Positions 18,356 to 27,300 of a DNA stretch of 64,000 bases are shown here, piece after piece. The first letter of the stretch is position 1. Every line of letters begins with the position of its first letter. A program made the position numbers and the translations under genes. Below the pieces are notes generated by a model, which worked only from the letters and a program-made list of their open reading frames with translations, was not told where the DNA came from and did not search any database. Where the stretch lies: contig NZ_PENW01000018.1 in assembly GCF_003144405.1 (NCBI RefSeq), forward strand, positions 124,001-188,000, given 5' to 3'. Origin of the DNA: Proteus cibi (GTDB lineage Bacteria; Pseudomonadota; Gammaproteobacteria; Enterobacterales; Enterobacteriaceae).

Positions 18356-18757
18356 TTACTTTTGTAATAACGCCACAATAGTGCGGTTCGCAGGCGGAAA
18401 ATCATCAGCATTTAACGATCCAATAGATGTCCACTTGAATTCTTGCCCCTCTTTGCCATAGGGCTCATTATCCCATTGAGTCACTAAGAAAAAGGATAAA
18501 GTAATGTGTCTATCTGGAAAATCATGCTCGACCGTTTCAAAAAGTGAGCATTGCGTTACATCAATACCGATTTCTTCTTGTAATTCACGTACTAGCGCCT
18601 GCTCTGGGGTCTCTTTATCTTCTAATTTCCCCCCTGGAAATTCCCAAAACCCCCCCATATGCGACTTTAGAGGACGTTGGGTGATAAAGACATTATCATG
18701 TTGATCACAAATAATACCGGCAGCAATATGTAGCTTTTTTTTATCCATTATAGACAA
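18356..18757 (-). CDS. mutT: 8-oxo-dGTP diphosphatase MutT
   Basis: Sanitises the nucleotide pool by hydrolysing 8-oxo-dGTP, preventing A:T to C:G transversions. The 133-residue protein carries a complete Nudix box from G43 to the REL and EE residues (GGKLEDKETPEQALVRELQ, then EEIGI). AAGIICDQHDNVFITQRP and GGFWEFPGGK are characteristic of MutT. In E. coli mutT directly follows secA; here about 10.5 kb carrying tna and hpm genes separates them. Confidence 0.96.
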   Translation of the reverse strand: MSIMDKKKLHIAAGIICDQHDNVFITQRPLKSHMGGFWEFPGGKLEDKETPEQALVRELQEEIGIDVTQCSLFETVEHDFPDRHITLSFFLVTQWDNEPYGKEGQEFKWTSIGSLNADDFPPANRTIVALLQK

Positions 18758-18854
18758 CCTATTGAATAGTCACGTCATTATAACAACTTAACGTTATTAT
18801 AACGTATATCCAACGGTGCTACTCTGGTTTTCTTTCCCTGACTATCTCGATTAA

Positions 18855-20105
18855 TTAGCGGTAAATAGGCAAGAAACCTAACTGCGCTAATGTTTGGCAA
18901 ATAATCCCAACCGCACCAAAAGCGATAACCGCATAAATTAACCCTTTACCTCCCCACACTTTGAAGCCAGAATTTGGAAATTTTTCTCGTGCTTTCAATG
19001 CCATTACCGCAGGACAAATAATTGCCCATACACATGCTGCGGTTCCTGCGTAAGCGATCGCAATTAAGAAACCATTAGGGAAAAGTAAACATAATAGTAA
19101 AGGCGGGGTGAAACATAAAACACCCGATTTTAAGCGTCCTGTTTTGTTATCTTCAAATTTTAGTGATGCTAAAATATAGTCGAATAGACCAATTGCTACC
19201 CCTAAAAATGAACAGAATACGGCACTAATAGAAAACCATAATAAAAAGCTTTCTATATATTTACTATTTAATACAGTGTATAAAGAATCAATAAAGGCAT
19301 CTAAGTTACCGCCCTTTTGAATAATGGTAATAAATTGCTCACGAGGTAAATTCCCCATGGTGCCAATCATCCAAAGTAAATAAATCACCAGTGCTAACAC
19401 ACAACCAATAATGCAGCTTTTTACAACCTTTCTTTCATTTTCATGATAAAGCTTATAAAGGCTACAAACATTACCATGATAACCAAAAGAAGTTATCGCA
19501 TAAGGAATGATGATAAAAATAAAAGGATAAAGATATAATTGGCTTTTACCTTCAAAGGTTGCAGTAAATAATAAATCACCTCTCGCTTTAAAGAATAATC
19601 CAGAGAATGCTAATACAAATAGAATAATCTTAATAAATAAAAATATTGAGGTTAAACGGCTAGCACAAGCGCCTCCCCACCATATTGTTGCTCCAAGAGC
19701 TATGGTAAATACAAAAAATATCACTCTAAGATTTAGATTAAATCCATATAATGATGAAGCTTCATAAATAATCGAACCCGCAGCAGAAATATAAGCATAA
19801 ATTAATATATACAATACAAATATCAAGGAGGCATTCGCGAGATAACATGCCCACTTAGGCAATAACTCTTTCGATATATGAAAGTAATTTGTTCCCGCAC
19901 CATATTTCGATATACATTCAAGAATATAAATTCCAGAATGAAACATAAAGAAGCAAACAATAAATAATATAAATAGTGAGTTAATAAACCAAGCACCAGA
20001 CATTATTGTTGGTAGGCTAAACATTCCCGCACCGATCATTGCGCCGCCCAACACAAATCCCCCTACAATAATTGAGGGTTCTTTATTTACTGACTTATTT
20101 TCCAT
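18855..20105 (-). CDS. tnaB: Tryptophan permease TnaB
   Basis: Low-affinity tryptophan importer of the aromatic amino acid (HAAAP) permease family. It supplies tryptophanase. The 416-residue protein has about 11 hydrophobic helices. VGGFVLGGAMIGAGMFSLP is the first helix motif of the family. TMGNLPREQF, FPNGFLIAIAYAG and KAREKFPNSGFKVWGG match E. coli TnaB segments. It follows tnaA by 72 bases on the same strand. Its Shine-Dalgarno site is inside a small hairpin (20113-20130). Mtr is the main alternative, but the position after tnaA decides for TnaB. Confidence 0.95.
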   Translation of the reverse strand: MENKSVNKEPSIIVGGFVLGGAMIGAGMFSLPTIMSGAWFINSLFILFIVCFFMFHSGIYILECISKYGAGTNYFHISKELLPKWACYLANASLIFVLYILIYAYISAAGSIIYEASSLYGFNLNLRVIFFVFTIALGATIWWGGACASRLTSIFLFIKIILFVLAFSGLFFKARGDLLFTATFEGKSQLYLYPFIFIIIPYAITSFGYHGNVCSLYKLYHENERKVVKSCIIGCVLALVIYLLWMIGTMGNLPREQFITIIQKGGNLDAFIDSLYTVLNSKYIESFLLWFSISAVFCSFLGVAIGLFDYILASLKFEDNKTGRLKSGVLCFTPPLLLCLLFPNGFLIAIAYAGTAACVWAIICPAVMALKAREKFPNSGFKVWGGKGLIYAVIAFGAVGIICQTLAQLGFLPIYR

Positions 20106-20112
20106 TTTTTAG

Positions 20113-20156
20113 TCCTTACTGAAATAAGGATAGGGCTCTCGCATTGCACGAGAGCC
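20113..20156 (-). promoter_or_regulatory. Two intercistronic hairpins between tnaA and tnaB
   Basis: An 8-bp stem with a 7-nt loop (20134-20141 with 20149-20156) lies just after tnaA. It is followed by a 6-bp stem (20113-20118 with 20125-20130) that contains the AAGGA Shine-Dalgarno sequence of tnaB. There is no T-run. They could stabilise the tnaA message and limit tnaB translation. Confidence 0.6.
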
Positions 20157-20177
20157 ATTATTATTGTGGAGTCTTAT

Positions 20178-21581
20178 TTATTTGATAGGTTTTAATCTAG
20201 CAGTAAAGTGTCTTAATACAGGTGGTTCATATTCGAACTCAAGACCTTTAAGCGTTTTAAACTTATCTTTTAAGCCAATAAGTGCGTCAGCAATATAATC
20301 CATATGGTCGTTGGTATAGACACGACGCGCAATAGTTAAACGCATAAATTCCATATCTGCGTGTTTTTGTTCACCCGTGGCAGGATCACGACCTAATAAA
20401 AACGAACCGATTTCAACAGCACGAACACCAGACTCTAAGTAAAGTGCATTAATTACAGCCTGAGCTGGGAATTGATCACCTGGGATATGCGGTACTAGTT
20501 TTTTACAGTCAACGAAAACAGCATGCCCACCTGTAGGATATTGAATTGGAATACCTGCTTCGCGTAGGCGATCCCCCAGATATTGAACCTGACCAATACG
20601 ATAGTGTAGATACTCCTCTTCAGTACCTTCTTCTAAACCTTGAACCATTGCGGCCATATCACGACCCGCTAAACCACCATAGGTAACAAAGCCTTCCATT
20701 GGTACACAGCGTTGTCTTGCGAGTGTGAAGACTTCTTCATTATCACGAATAGAGACTAAACCACCGATATTCAACAATGGATCTTTCTTCGCTGACATTG
20801 TTAATGCGTCAGCATATTTATACATATCTAAAATAATTTCTTTTATGGTCGCATTTTTATATTTAGGATCACGCTGTTTAATGAAATACGCATTTTCACA
20901 ATAACGTGCAGAGTCCATAACAACAAAAATACCGTGTTGTTTTGCGATTTCGTAAACTTCTCTTAAATTATCCATTGAAACAGGCTGACCACCAGCACTA
21001 TTACAGGTCACTGTTGAAACAATAGCAACAACGTTATCAGCACCATGTTTAGCAATATTTTCTTTTAATTTAGCAATATCAAAATTGCCTTTCCAATCAT
21101 CATAGGTTTCTGAATCAAACGCTTTTTCAGTCACAATATTAATGGCTTTACAGCCATTTAATTCAACGTGTGCTGCTGTTGTGTCAAAATGGAAGTTAGA
21201 AATAAATACAGGATTTTTCGCTTTTCCATCTTTTTGTTTATATTTTAATAATACTGGGAAAAGAATATTTTCAGCACCACGCCCTTGGTGAGCTGGAATA
21301 ATATAATCGTAGTTAAATAACTCTTTGGCTTTATCTTTTAAATCATAATAGTTTCTTGAACCTGCATAAGCTTCATCACCTGTTATCATTGCTGCCCACT
21401 GGTGATCACTCATTGCGTTAGTACCAGAGTCTGTTAATAAATCAATATAAACAGCATGACTTGGTAATAAGAATGGGTTATATCCTGCTTCTTTTAATGC
21501 AGCTTCACGTTCTTCTCTTGAAGGAACACGGATTTTTTCTACCATTTTAATGCGGAATGGTTCTACGATTCTTTTAGCCAT
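20178..21581 (-). CDS. tnaA: Tryptophanase
   Basis: Pyridoxal phosphate enzyme that cleaves L-tryptophan to indole, pyruvate and ammonia. It makes the cell indole-positive and allows use of tryptophan as a carbon and nitrogen source. The 467-residue length equals that of P. vulgaris tryptophanase. The PLP lysine is K266 in [30 protein letters not shown] and [14 protein letters not shown] are further active-site segments. It is preceded by the tnaC leader and a CRP-type promoter, and followed by tnaB. Confidence 0.98.
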   Translation of the reverse strand: MAKRIVEPFRIKMVEKIRVPSREEREAALKEAGYNPFLLPSHAVYIDLLTDSGTNAMSDHQWAAMITGDEAYAGSRNYYDLKDKAKELFNYDYIIPAHQGRGAENILFPVLLKYKQKDGKAKNPVFISNFHFDTTAAHVELNGCKAINIVTEKAFDSETYDDWKGNFDIAKLKENIAKHGADNVVAIVSTVTCNSAGGQPVSMDNLREVYEIAKQHGIFVVMDSARYCENAYFIKQRDPKYKNATIKEIILDMYKYADALTMSAKKDPLLNIGGLVSIRDNEEVFTLARQRCVPMEGFVTYGGLAGRDMAAMVQGLEEGTEEEYLHYRIGQVQYLGDRLREAGIPIQYPTGGHAVFVDCKKLVPHIPGDQFPAQAVINALYLESGVRAVEIGSFLLGRDPATGEQKHADMEFMRLTIARRVYTNDHMDYIADALIGLKDKFKTLKGLEFEYEPPVLRHFTARLKPIK

Positions 21582-21695
21582 GATAATACCTTTAATATAA
21601 ATTAAATAATAAAATTAAAATAAATAAAATCGTCTTCCCATTTAAATAAAATGGAAAAAGAGGACTAGATTATTTGGGATGGATATAAAAAAGGA

Positions 21696-21800
21696 TTATT
21701 TTTCAGGAAAGAAGAAGGCGAGTTCAGAATCAATATTAAACCATTTCTTCAATCTGAAGAAACCTCTTAATATTATCAAAACATTAAATGATGAGAACAT
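21696..21800 (-). CDS. tnaC: Tryptophanase operon leader peptide TnaC, 34 aa
   Basis: Short ORF 114 bases upstream of tnaA encoding 34 residues: MFSSFNVLIILRGFFRLK, then KWFNID, then a tail ending FFFPEK. It carries the features of TnaC leaders: the essential tryptophan (W20), the KWFNID core shared with the 24-residue E. coli leader, and a proline near the end (P32). Unlike E. coli, two residues (E33, K34) follow that proline before the UAA. In the known mechanism, tryptophan makes the ribosome stall on nascent TnaC, which blocks Rho access and allows tnaAB transcription. Confidence 0.92.
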   Translation of the reverse strand: MFSSFNVLIILRGFFRLKKWFNIDSELAFFFPEK

Positions 21801-21875
21801 ACTTTAACCCTTATAGTCAGGAAATAGTACAATTTACACGCTAAGTTATATAACAGTTAAACGCGATTAGTAATA

Positions 21876-21950
21876 TAACAATAGTATATTTTGGATGAAA
21901 ATCACACTATTTATAATAAATGATATATTAACGTGATCACCATCACTTAC
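21876..21950 (-). promoter_or_regulatory. CRP-dependent tna promoter
   Basis: A CRP-like site cgtga-N6-tcact is centred near 21939.5. The -10 hexamer TATACT is at 21883-21888 on the minus strand. With a start around 21877 the CRP centre falls near -62, the class I spacing known for the E. coli tna promoter. The -35 is poor, as expected for a CRP-dependent promoter. Confidence 0.65.
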
Positions 21951-22629
21951 CTCAATCTTTAATAAATTCTTTTTTATAACTTAAATTTTTATTGATAAAA
22001 CCAAGTGGTAATACATGTATTTATATTACATTTTCACAGAATGAAAGTGGTATTTAAACAACCATCCTTTTTATCATGATTAATATTTTAACAATAAAAT
22101 CCTAATCTTTTTACTTTTCTTGCATTCATTTTATTCATTAAGATTAAATAATAATTCATGAAATATTTATTCCAAAACAAAACATTAATAAACTTATAAA
22201 TAACAAATGAAAAGATAATTAGCGTTTAACTTTTTTATATTTTCGAATCTCCTCTCATTATTTACCGTCACCTTATAAAAAATAAAAAAACCTCAATCAA
22301 CATAGCTGAATTGATGATAGTTTAAGCAAGAAGAAAAATAACAAAGAAGATTATAACTATGAAAATCAATACACTAGACACCATTTAAATAAATCATTTG
22401 TTTAAGTAATGCTACCACGGATAGTAATCATTTTAGTTATGTCGATATTTAATATCGAAACGGATAAAAATTTATCTTTATTTCATCTATTTTTAATTTC
22501 TTTTCATATTGAGAGTGCCCGGTATTTATTATTATAAAATTAACGATAATATAAAAACATTAATTATTATCTTTCTATATTTAAGCAAAATTATTTATAT
22601 TTGAATTAATACCTTTATATTGAGGTAAA
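21951..22629. other. AT-rich intergenic region between tna and hpm promoters
   Basis: About 680 bases, strongly AT-rich, between the divergent tna and hpm operons. The only structured element I see is a 17-bp palindrome at 22442-22458, listed separately. The region must contain the hpmBA promoter, but I cannot place it with confidence. Its composition would suit silencing by H-NS-like proteins (inference). Confidence 0.5.
22442..22458. promoter_or_regulatory. Palindrome upstream of hpmB, possible operator
   Basis: tcgatatttaatatcga: two perfect 8-base half-sites around a central T, about 170 bases before the hpmB start. This is the form of a dimeric regulator site. I cannot assign it to a known regulator. 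Confidence 0.4.
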
Positions 22630-24315
22630 ATGAGAAAAAAAGTTATTTTATTAACACTATTAAGTGGCTTTTCAACCAGTGGATTAACAGCAAATGACGC
22701 CAGTTATTTAGGCTCGATGGGAGAATCGCGGCGCGCATTACAAGATAGCCAACGTGAAATCAATCAACTTATTGAACAAAATCGCTATCAACAACTTCAA
22801 GAAAATGCATTAGAGGTTTCACCTACCCCCACACTTATTACTGAGTCAGAACATTGTTTGCCTATTAATGGAGTTTATGTTCAAGGAATTACTTTACTTA
22901 ATGAAAAAGATCTTGATTCCTTAACACCATTGCCAGAGCAATGTATAAAAAGTGCTGACGTTAACCTTTTGGTCAAAGAATTAACTCAACACTATCTTCG
23001 ACATGGTTATATCACTGCCAGAGTTCAATTTTTACGTCCGAATCAAGAGCAACAACTTGGGTTGTATGTTATTGAAGGTTTTGTTGAAAAAATAGAAGGC
23101 GGTGATCGAGGCGTTAACACCGTTTTACTTTTCCCTCATGTTGAAGGAGAGCCTCTTAAACTTTCAAAATTGGATCAAGGGCTAGATCAAGCAAACCGCT
23201 TACAATCGAATAAAGTGAAACTAGACATATTGCCTGGTACGCAATTAGGTGGCTCCATTATTCAGCTCACCAATCAACGACAAGCACCGTGGCATCTGAA
23301 TATTTCAAGTGATAATTATGGGCAAAAAAACTCAGGACGCTGGTTAGTTCGAACAAATGCAAGCTTAGACAGCCCATTAGGGTTATCTGATTTTGTTAGC
23401 TTAAATGCCAGCATTACCACAGATAATCCCAATACACGTTTTAATCGTGCTTACACCCTACTCTATTCTTTACCTTATGGTGCATTGACATTCAGCACTT
23501 TTGGTAGCTATTCAGAGTATGAATTTCATCAAGCATTACAAACACGTACAGTACGTTTATCCGGTGATACCACACAAGTTGGTTTAAGAGGAGATTACGC
23601 TTTTTATCGTAGTCAAAAACAGATTGATACCTTAAATATGCAGATAACGCATAAACGGATACGTAACTATTTCAGCCAAATCCGCCTTGACCTAAGTAGC
23701 CCGGCACTTACAACGGTAGAGCTAGGCATCAACCATTTACACATTATTCCAAGTGGTGTCATCAGCGTTAATTTAAGTGCTGAGAAAGCCATTGGTTGGT
23801 TTGGTGCAGATGAATCACCTCGTGTTGCTAATGGCAATGGTAATGACTATCGCTTTACAAAAGTTAAGCTTTTTGCCAATTGGCAACATCGTTTTGCTAT
23901 CTCGAATTCTACATTTTTATTCAATAGCGCCTTCTTTGGTCAATATAGCCCCGACACTTTACCGGGTGTGGAATGGCTGAGTTTAACGGATAAAAACGCG
24001 ATCCGTGGCTTTGATCAGAGCACGCTTTCTGGCGATAACGGTGGCTATTTGCGCAATACGCTTTCTTATCCTTATCAGATAAACACATTTTCAATCACCC
24101 CTCGAATTGGCCTTGATGCTGGCCGTGTTCAACAACATGGTAACTATGAAGGATGGCGTAGTGGCTATGGGCTAAGTTCAGGCTTAAACCTCCAATATCA
24201 AAAAGCACAGTTCGATATTGAAGTCGCCAAGGGGCATTTACTTTATAACCAAACGAATTCCAATAAAACCAAAGACCCTACTCAAGTGTTAGTTAGATTT
24301 TCATATTTATTTTGA
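22630..24315 (+). CDS. hpmB: Hemolysin secretion/activation protein HpmB (TpsB outer-membrane transporter)
   Basis: Two-partner secretion transporter that exports and activates the HpmA hemolysin. The 561-residue length matches P. mirabilis HpmB. A signal peptide (about 1-20, ending near SGLTA) is followed by a periplasmic helix region and POTRA domains (HCLPINGVYVQGITLL; HYLRHGYITARVQFL). A 16-strand beta barrel follows, with the L6 loop motif IRGFDQSTLSGDNGG and a final aromatic residue (SYLF). The Shine-Dalgarno sequence is tgaggt. hpmA starts 33 bases downstream. The ShlB family includes similar transporters in Serratia. Confidence 0.96.
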   Translation: MRKKVILLTLLSGFSTSGLTANDASYLGSMGESRRALQDSQREINQLIEQNRYQQLQENALEVSPTPTLITESEHCLPINGVYVQGITLLNEKDLDSLTPLPEQCIKSADVNLLVKELTQHYLRHGYITARVQFLRPNQEQQLGLYVIEGFVEKIEGGDRGVNTVLLFPHVEGEPLKLSKLDQGLDQANRLQSNKVKLDILPGTQLGGSIIQLTNQRQAPWHLNISSDNYGQKNSGRWLVRTNASLDSPLGLSDFVSLNASITTDNPNTRFNRAYTLLYSLPYGALTFSTFGSYSEYEFHQALQTRTVRLSGDTTQVGLRGDYAFYRSQKQIDTLNMQITHKRIRNYFSQIRLDLSSPALTTVELGINHLHIIPSGVISVNLSAEKAIGWFGADESPRVANGNGNDYRFTKVKLFANWQHRFAISNSTFLFNSAFFGQYSPDTLPGVEWLSLTDKNAIRGFDQSTLSGDNGGYLRNTLSYPYQINTFSITPRIGLDAGRVQQHGNYEGWRSGYGLSSGLNLQYQKAQFDIEVAKGHLLYNQTNSNKTKDPTQVLVRFSYLF

Positions 24316-24348
24316 TTCACACTCATAGCAATAAACGGAGAAAACTCT

Positions 24349-27300
24349 ATGAAATCAAAAAACTTCAAGCTCTCTCCTTCGGGTAGGCTTGCTGCATCTT
24401 TAGCGATTATTTTTGTATCACTAAATGCATATGCTGGCGGTATTGTTCCTGATGCGGGCAACCAAGGACCGAATGTTTCATCAGTTAATGGTGGCACTCA
24501 AGTCATTAATATCGTTACGCCTAACAATGAAGGTATCTCTCATAACCAATATCAAGATTTTAATGTAGGTAAACCAGGCGCTGTTTTTAACAACGCTTTA
24601 GAGGCAGGACAATCACAACTTGCTGGACAGCTAAACGCTAACAGTAACTTAAATGGACAAGCCGCTTCTTTAATTTTAAATGAAGTTGTCAGTCGTAACC
24701 CTTCATTCTTACTCGGTCAGCAAGAAGTTTTTGGTATCGCCGCAGAATATGTACTTTCTAACCCAAATGGTATTACCTGTGATGGGTGCGGGTTTATCAA
24801 TACTAGCCGCTCTTCTTTGGTTGTAGGTAATCCACTGTTTGAAAATGGTGAATTAAAAGGTTATAGCACACTTAATAATACGAATTTACTTTCTATCGGT
24901 AAAAACGGATTACATGCACCTGGTCTTTTAGATTTAATTGCACCTCGCATTGATAGTAGAGGTAAAATAACAGCAGCAGAGATTTCTGCATTAACAGGTC
25001 AAAATACATTCTCTCAACGCTTTGATATTCTTTCATCACAAAAACCTGCTTCAGCCTTAGATAGTTATTTCTTTGGAAGTATGCAATCAGGTCGTATTCG
25101 CATCATTAATACCGCAGAAGGGAGTGGTGTTAAATTAACAGGTAAATTTGTTGCTGATAACGAATTAAGTGTCAGAGCGGACAATATTCAAACAGATAGC
25201 CAAGTTCGTTATGACAATTACGACAAAGACGGTAGTGAGAACTATCAAAATTACCGTGGTGGTATTGCTGTTAATAACAGTGGCTCAAGCCAAACTCTGA
25301 CAAAAACAGAGTTAAAAGGTAAGAACATCACTTTAGTCGCTGATAATAAAAACCAAATCAAAGCCTCTGATTTAATGGGTGATGATATTTTATTACAAGG
25401 CGCTAATTTAACTGTCGATGGCAAACAGTTACAACAAAAAGACACAGATACAGACAATCGCTGGTTCTATTCTTGGCAATATGATGTGACCAAAGAAAAA
25501 GAGCTAGTACAGCAAGTTGGTAGCCATATTGATGCCAAAAACAGTGCAACATTAACAGCAACTAAAGGTGATGTCACACTTGAAGGGGCTAAAGTTAATG
25601 CGGGTAACACACTGGCAATTAATGCCAATAACGATATCAATATCAACGGATTAGTTGAGAAAGAAAATCGCAGTGAAAACGGCTATAAACGAAACCATAC
25701 TTCTCGTTTAGAGACAGGTAGCTGGAGCAATAGCCATCAAACAGAAACCTTAAAAGCGAGTGAACTGACCGCAGGTAAAACGCTGGGCTTAAATGCGGAA
25801 GGCTCTGTTACCGCTCAAGGTGCAAAATTACATTCTAATGAGAATATTGTTGTTAACGCTAAAGAAAACATCAATCTTAATGTTCAAAATACCAACAATG
25901 ATAAAACAGTAACCGACAATCATGTTGTTTGGGGTGGTATCGGCGGTGGTAATAATAAGAACAATAACAACAAACAAGAAGTCAGCCATTCAACACAATT
26001 AACGGCTGATGGACAACTGTTACTTGCGGCAGATAACAGTGTCAAAGTCACCGGTAGTCAAGTAAAAGGCAATCAAGGCGCCTTTGTAAAAACGACTCAA
26101 GGTGATGTTGTTATTGATAATGCGATTAGCGAAACCATTACTAAAACAGATGAACGTACAGGCACTGCATTTAATATCACTAAAAACTCCCACAAGAATG
26201 AAACTAACCAGCAGCATTCAACCGGCAGTGAATTAGTTTCGGATGCAGAGTTAACTGTGGTCAGTGGCAAAGATGTTAATGTAATTGGTAGCTTAATTAA
26301 AAGTGCCGATGAGTTAGGTATTGAGTCTTTAGGTGATATCAACGTTAAATCCGCACAACAAACCACGAGAATTAATGATGAAAAAACATCATTAGAGATC
26401 ACGGGTCATGCTAAAGAAGTTGAAGACAAGCAATATAGTGCAGGTTTTCATATCACGCATACATCCAATAAAAACAATAGCACTGAAACTGAACAAGTAG
26501 GATCGACTATTAGTGGTGGCAACGTTAAAGTTCAAGCGGATAAAGATGTCACTTTTGCAGGTTCTGATTTAAAAACAACCGCAGGTAATGCCACAGTTTC
26601 TGGTGACAATGTTGCTTTTGTTTCAACAGAAAACAAAAAAGAAACGGACAGTACAGATAGAACCATTTCCGGTGGTTTTAGCTACACTGGTGGTGTTGAT
26701 AAAATCGGTAGTAAAGCTGATTTCCAATATGACAAACAGCATACAACAACTGAGATCACCAAAAATAAAGGTAGCGAAACTCAAGTTGCAGGTGATTTAA
26801 CCATTACTGCAAACAATGATGTGACGCATCAAGGTGCATCACACAAAGTTGACGGTGCATATAAGGAGCCAGGTGAAAATATCAATCACCTTGCTGCAAA
26901 TGACAATGCAACATCTAAAACAGATACCTTAAATATCGGTGTCGATGTGGGTGTTAATCTTGATTACAGTGGTGTGACTCAACCAATTAAGAAAGTCGTT
27001 GAAAATGGTGTGGATGTTGCCAACCCTGACAGCAACAAAGGTATTGATAAAAAAGTTACCTTTAAAGATGCCATTAGCAATCTTGCTAACTTAAGTAACT
27101 TAGAAGCACCGAATGTCGGCGTTGAAGTCGGTATTAAAGGCGGAGGAAGCCAGAAATCACAAAGCGATAGCCAAGCGGTTTCGACATCCATTACTGCGGG
27201 TAAAATTAATACTGACAGTAATAAAACGTTACATGACCAAGGTACCGCATATCAATCTACCCAAGGTGATATTGCACTAACGGCTAACACTCATACCAGT

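Noticed and set aside
22255-22325. Terminator between the tna and hpm operons
   Set aside because: Only a 5-bp stem precedes the T-rich stretch, and both operons are transcribed away from this point.
22360-22389. Nine-codon ORF (MKINTLDTI) upstream of hpmB as a leader peptide
   Set aside because: Only a weak purine stretch precedes it. No control codons or terminator follow, and hpmB starts 240 bases later.
22415-22440. Fur box upstream of hpmB
   Set aside because: gatagtaatcatttta shares only part of the Fur consensus and is not symmetric enough to call.
26020-26402. Minus-strand open frames inside hpmA
   Set aside because: Shadows of the beta-helix repeats of hpmA. No ribosome sites or recognisable products, and hpmA itself is intact.
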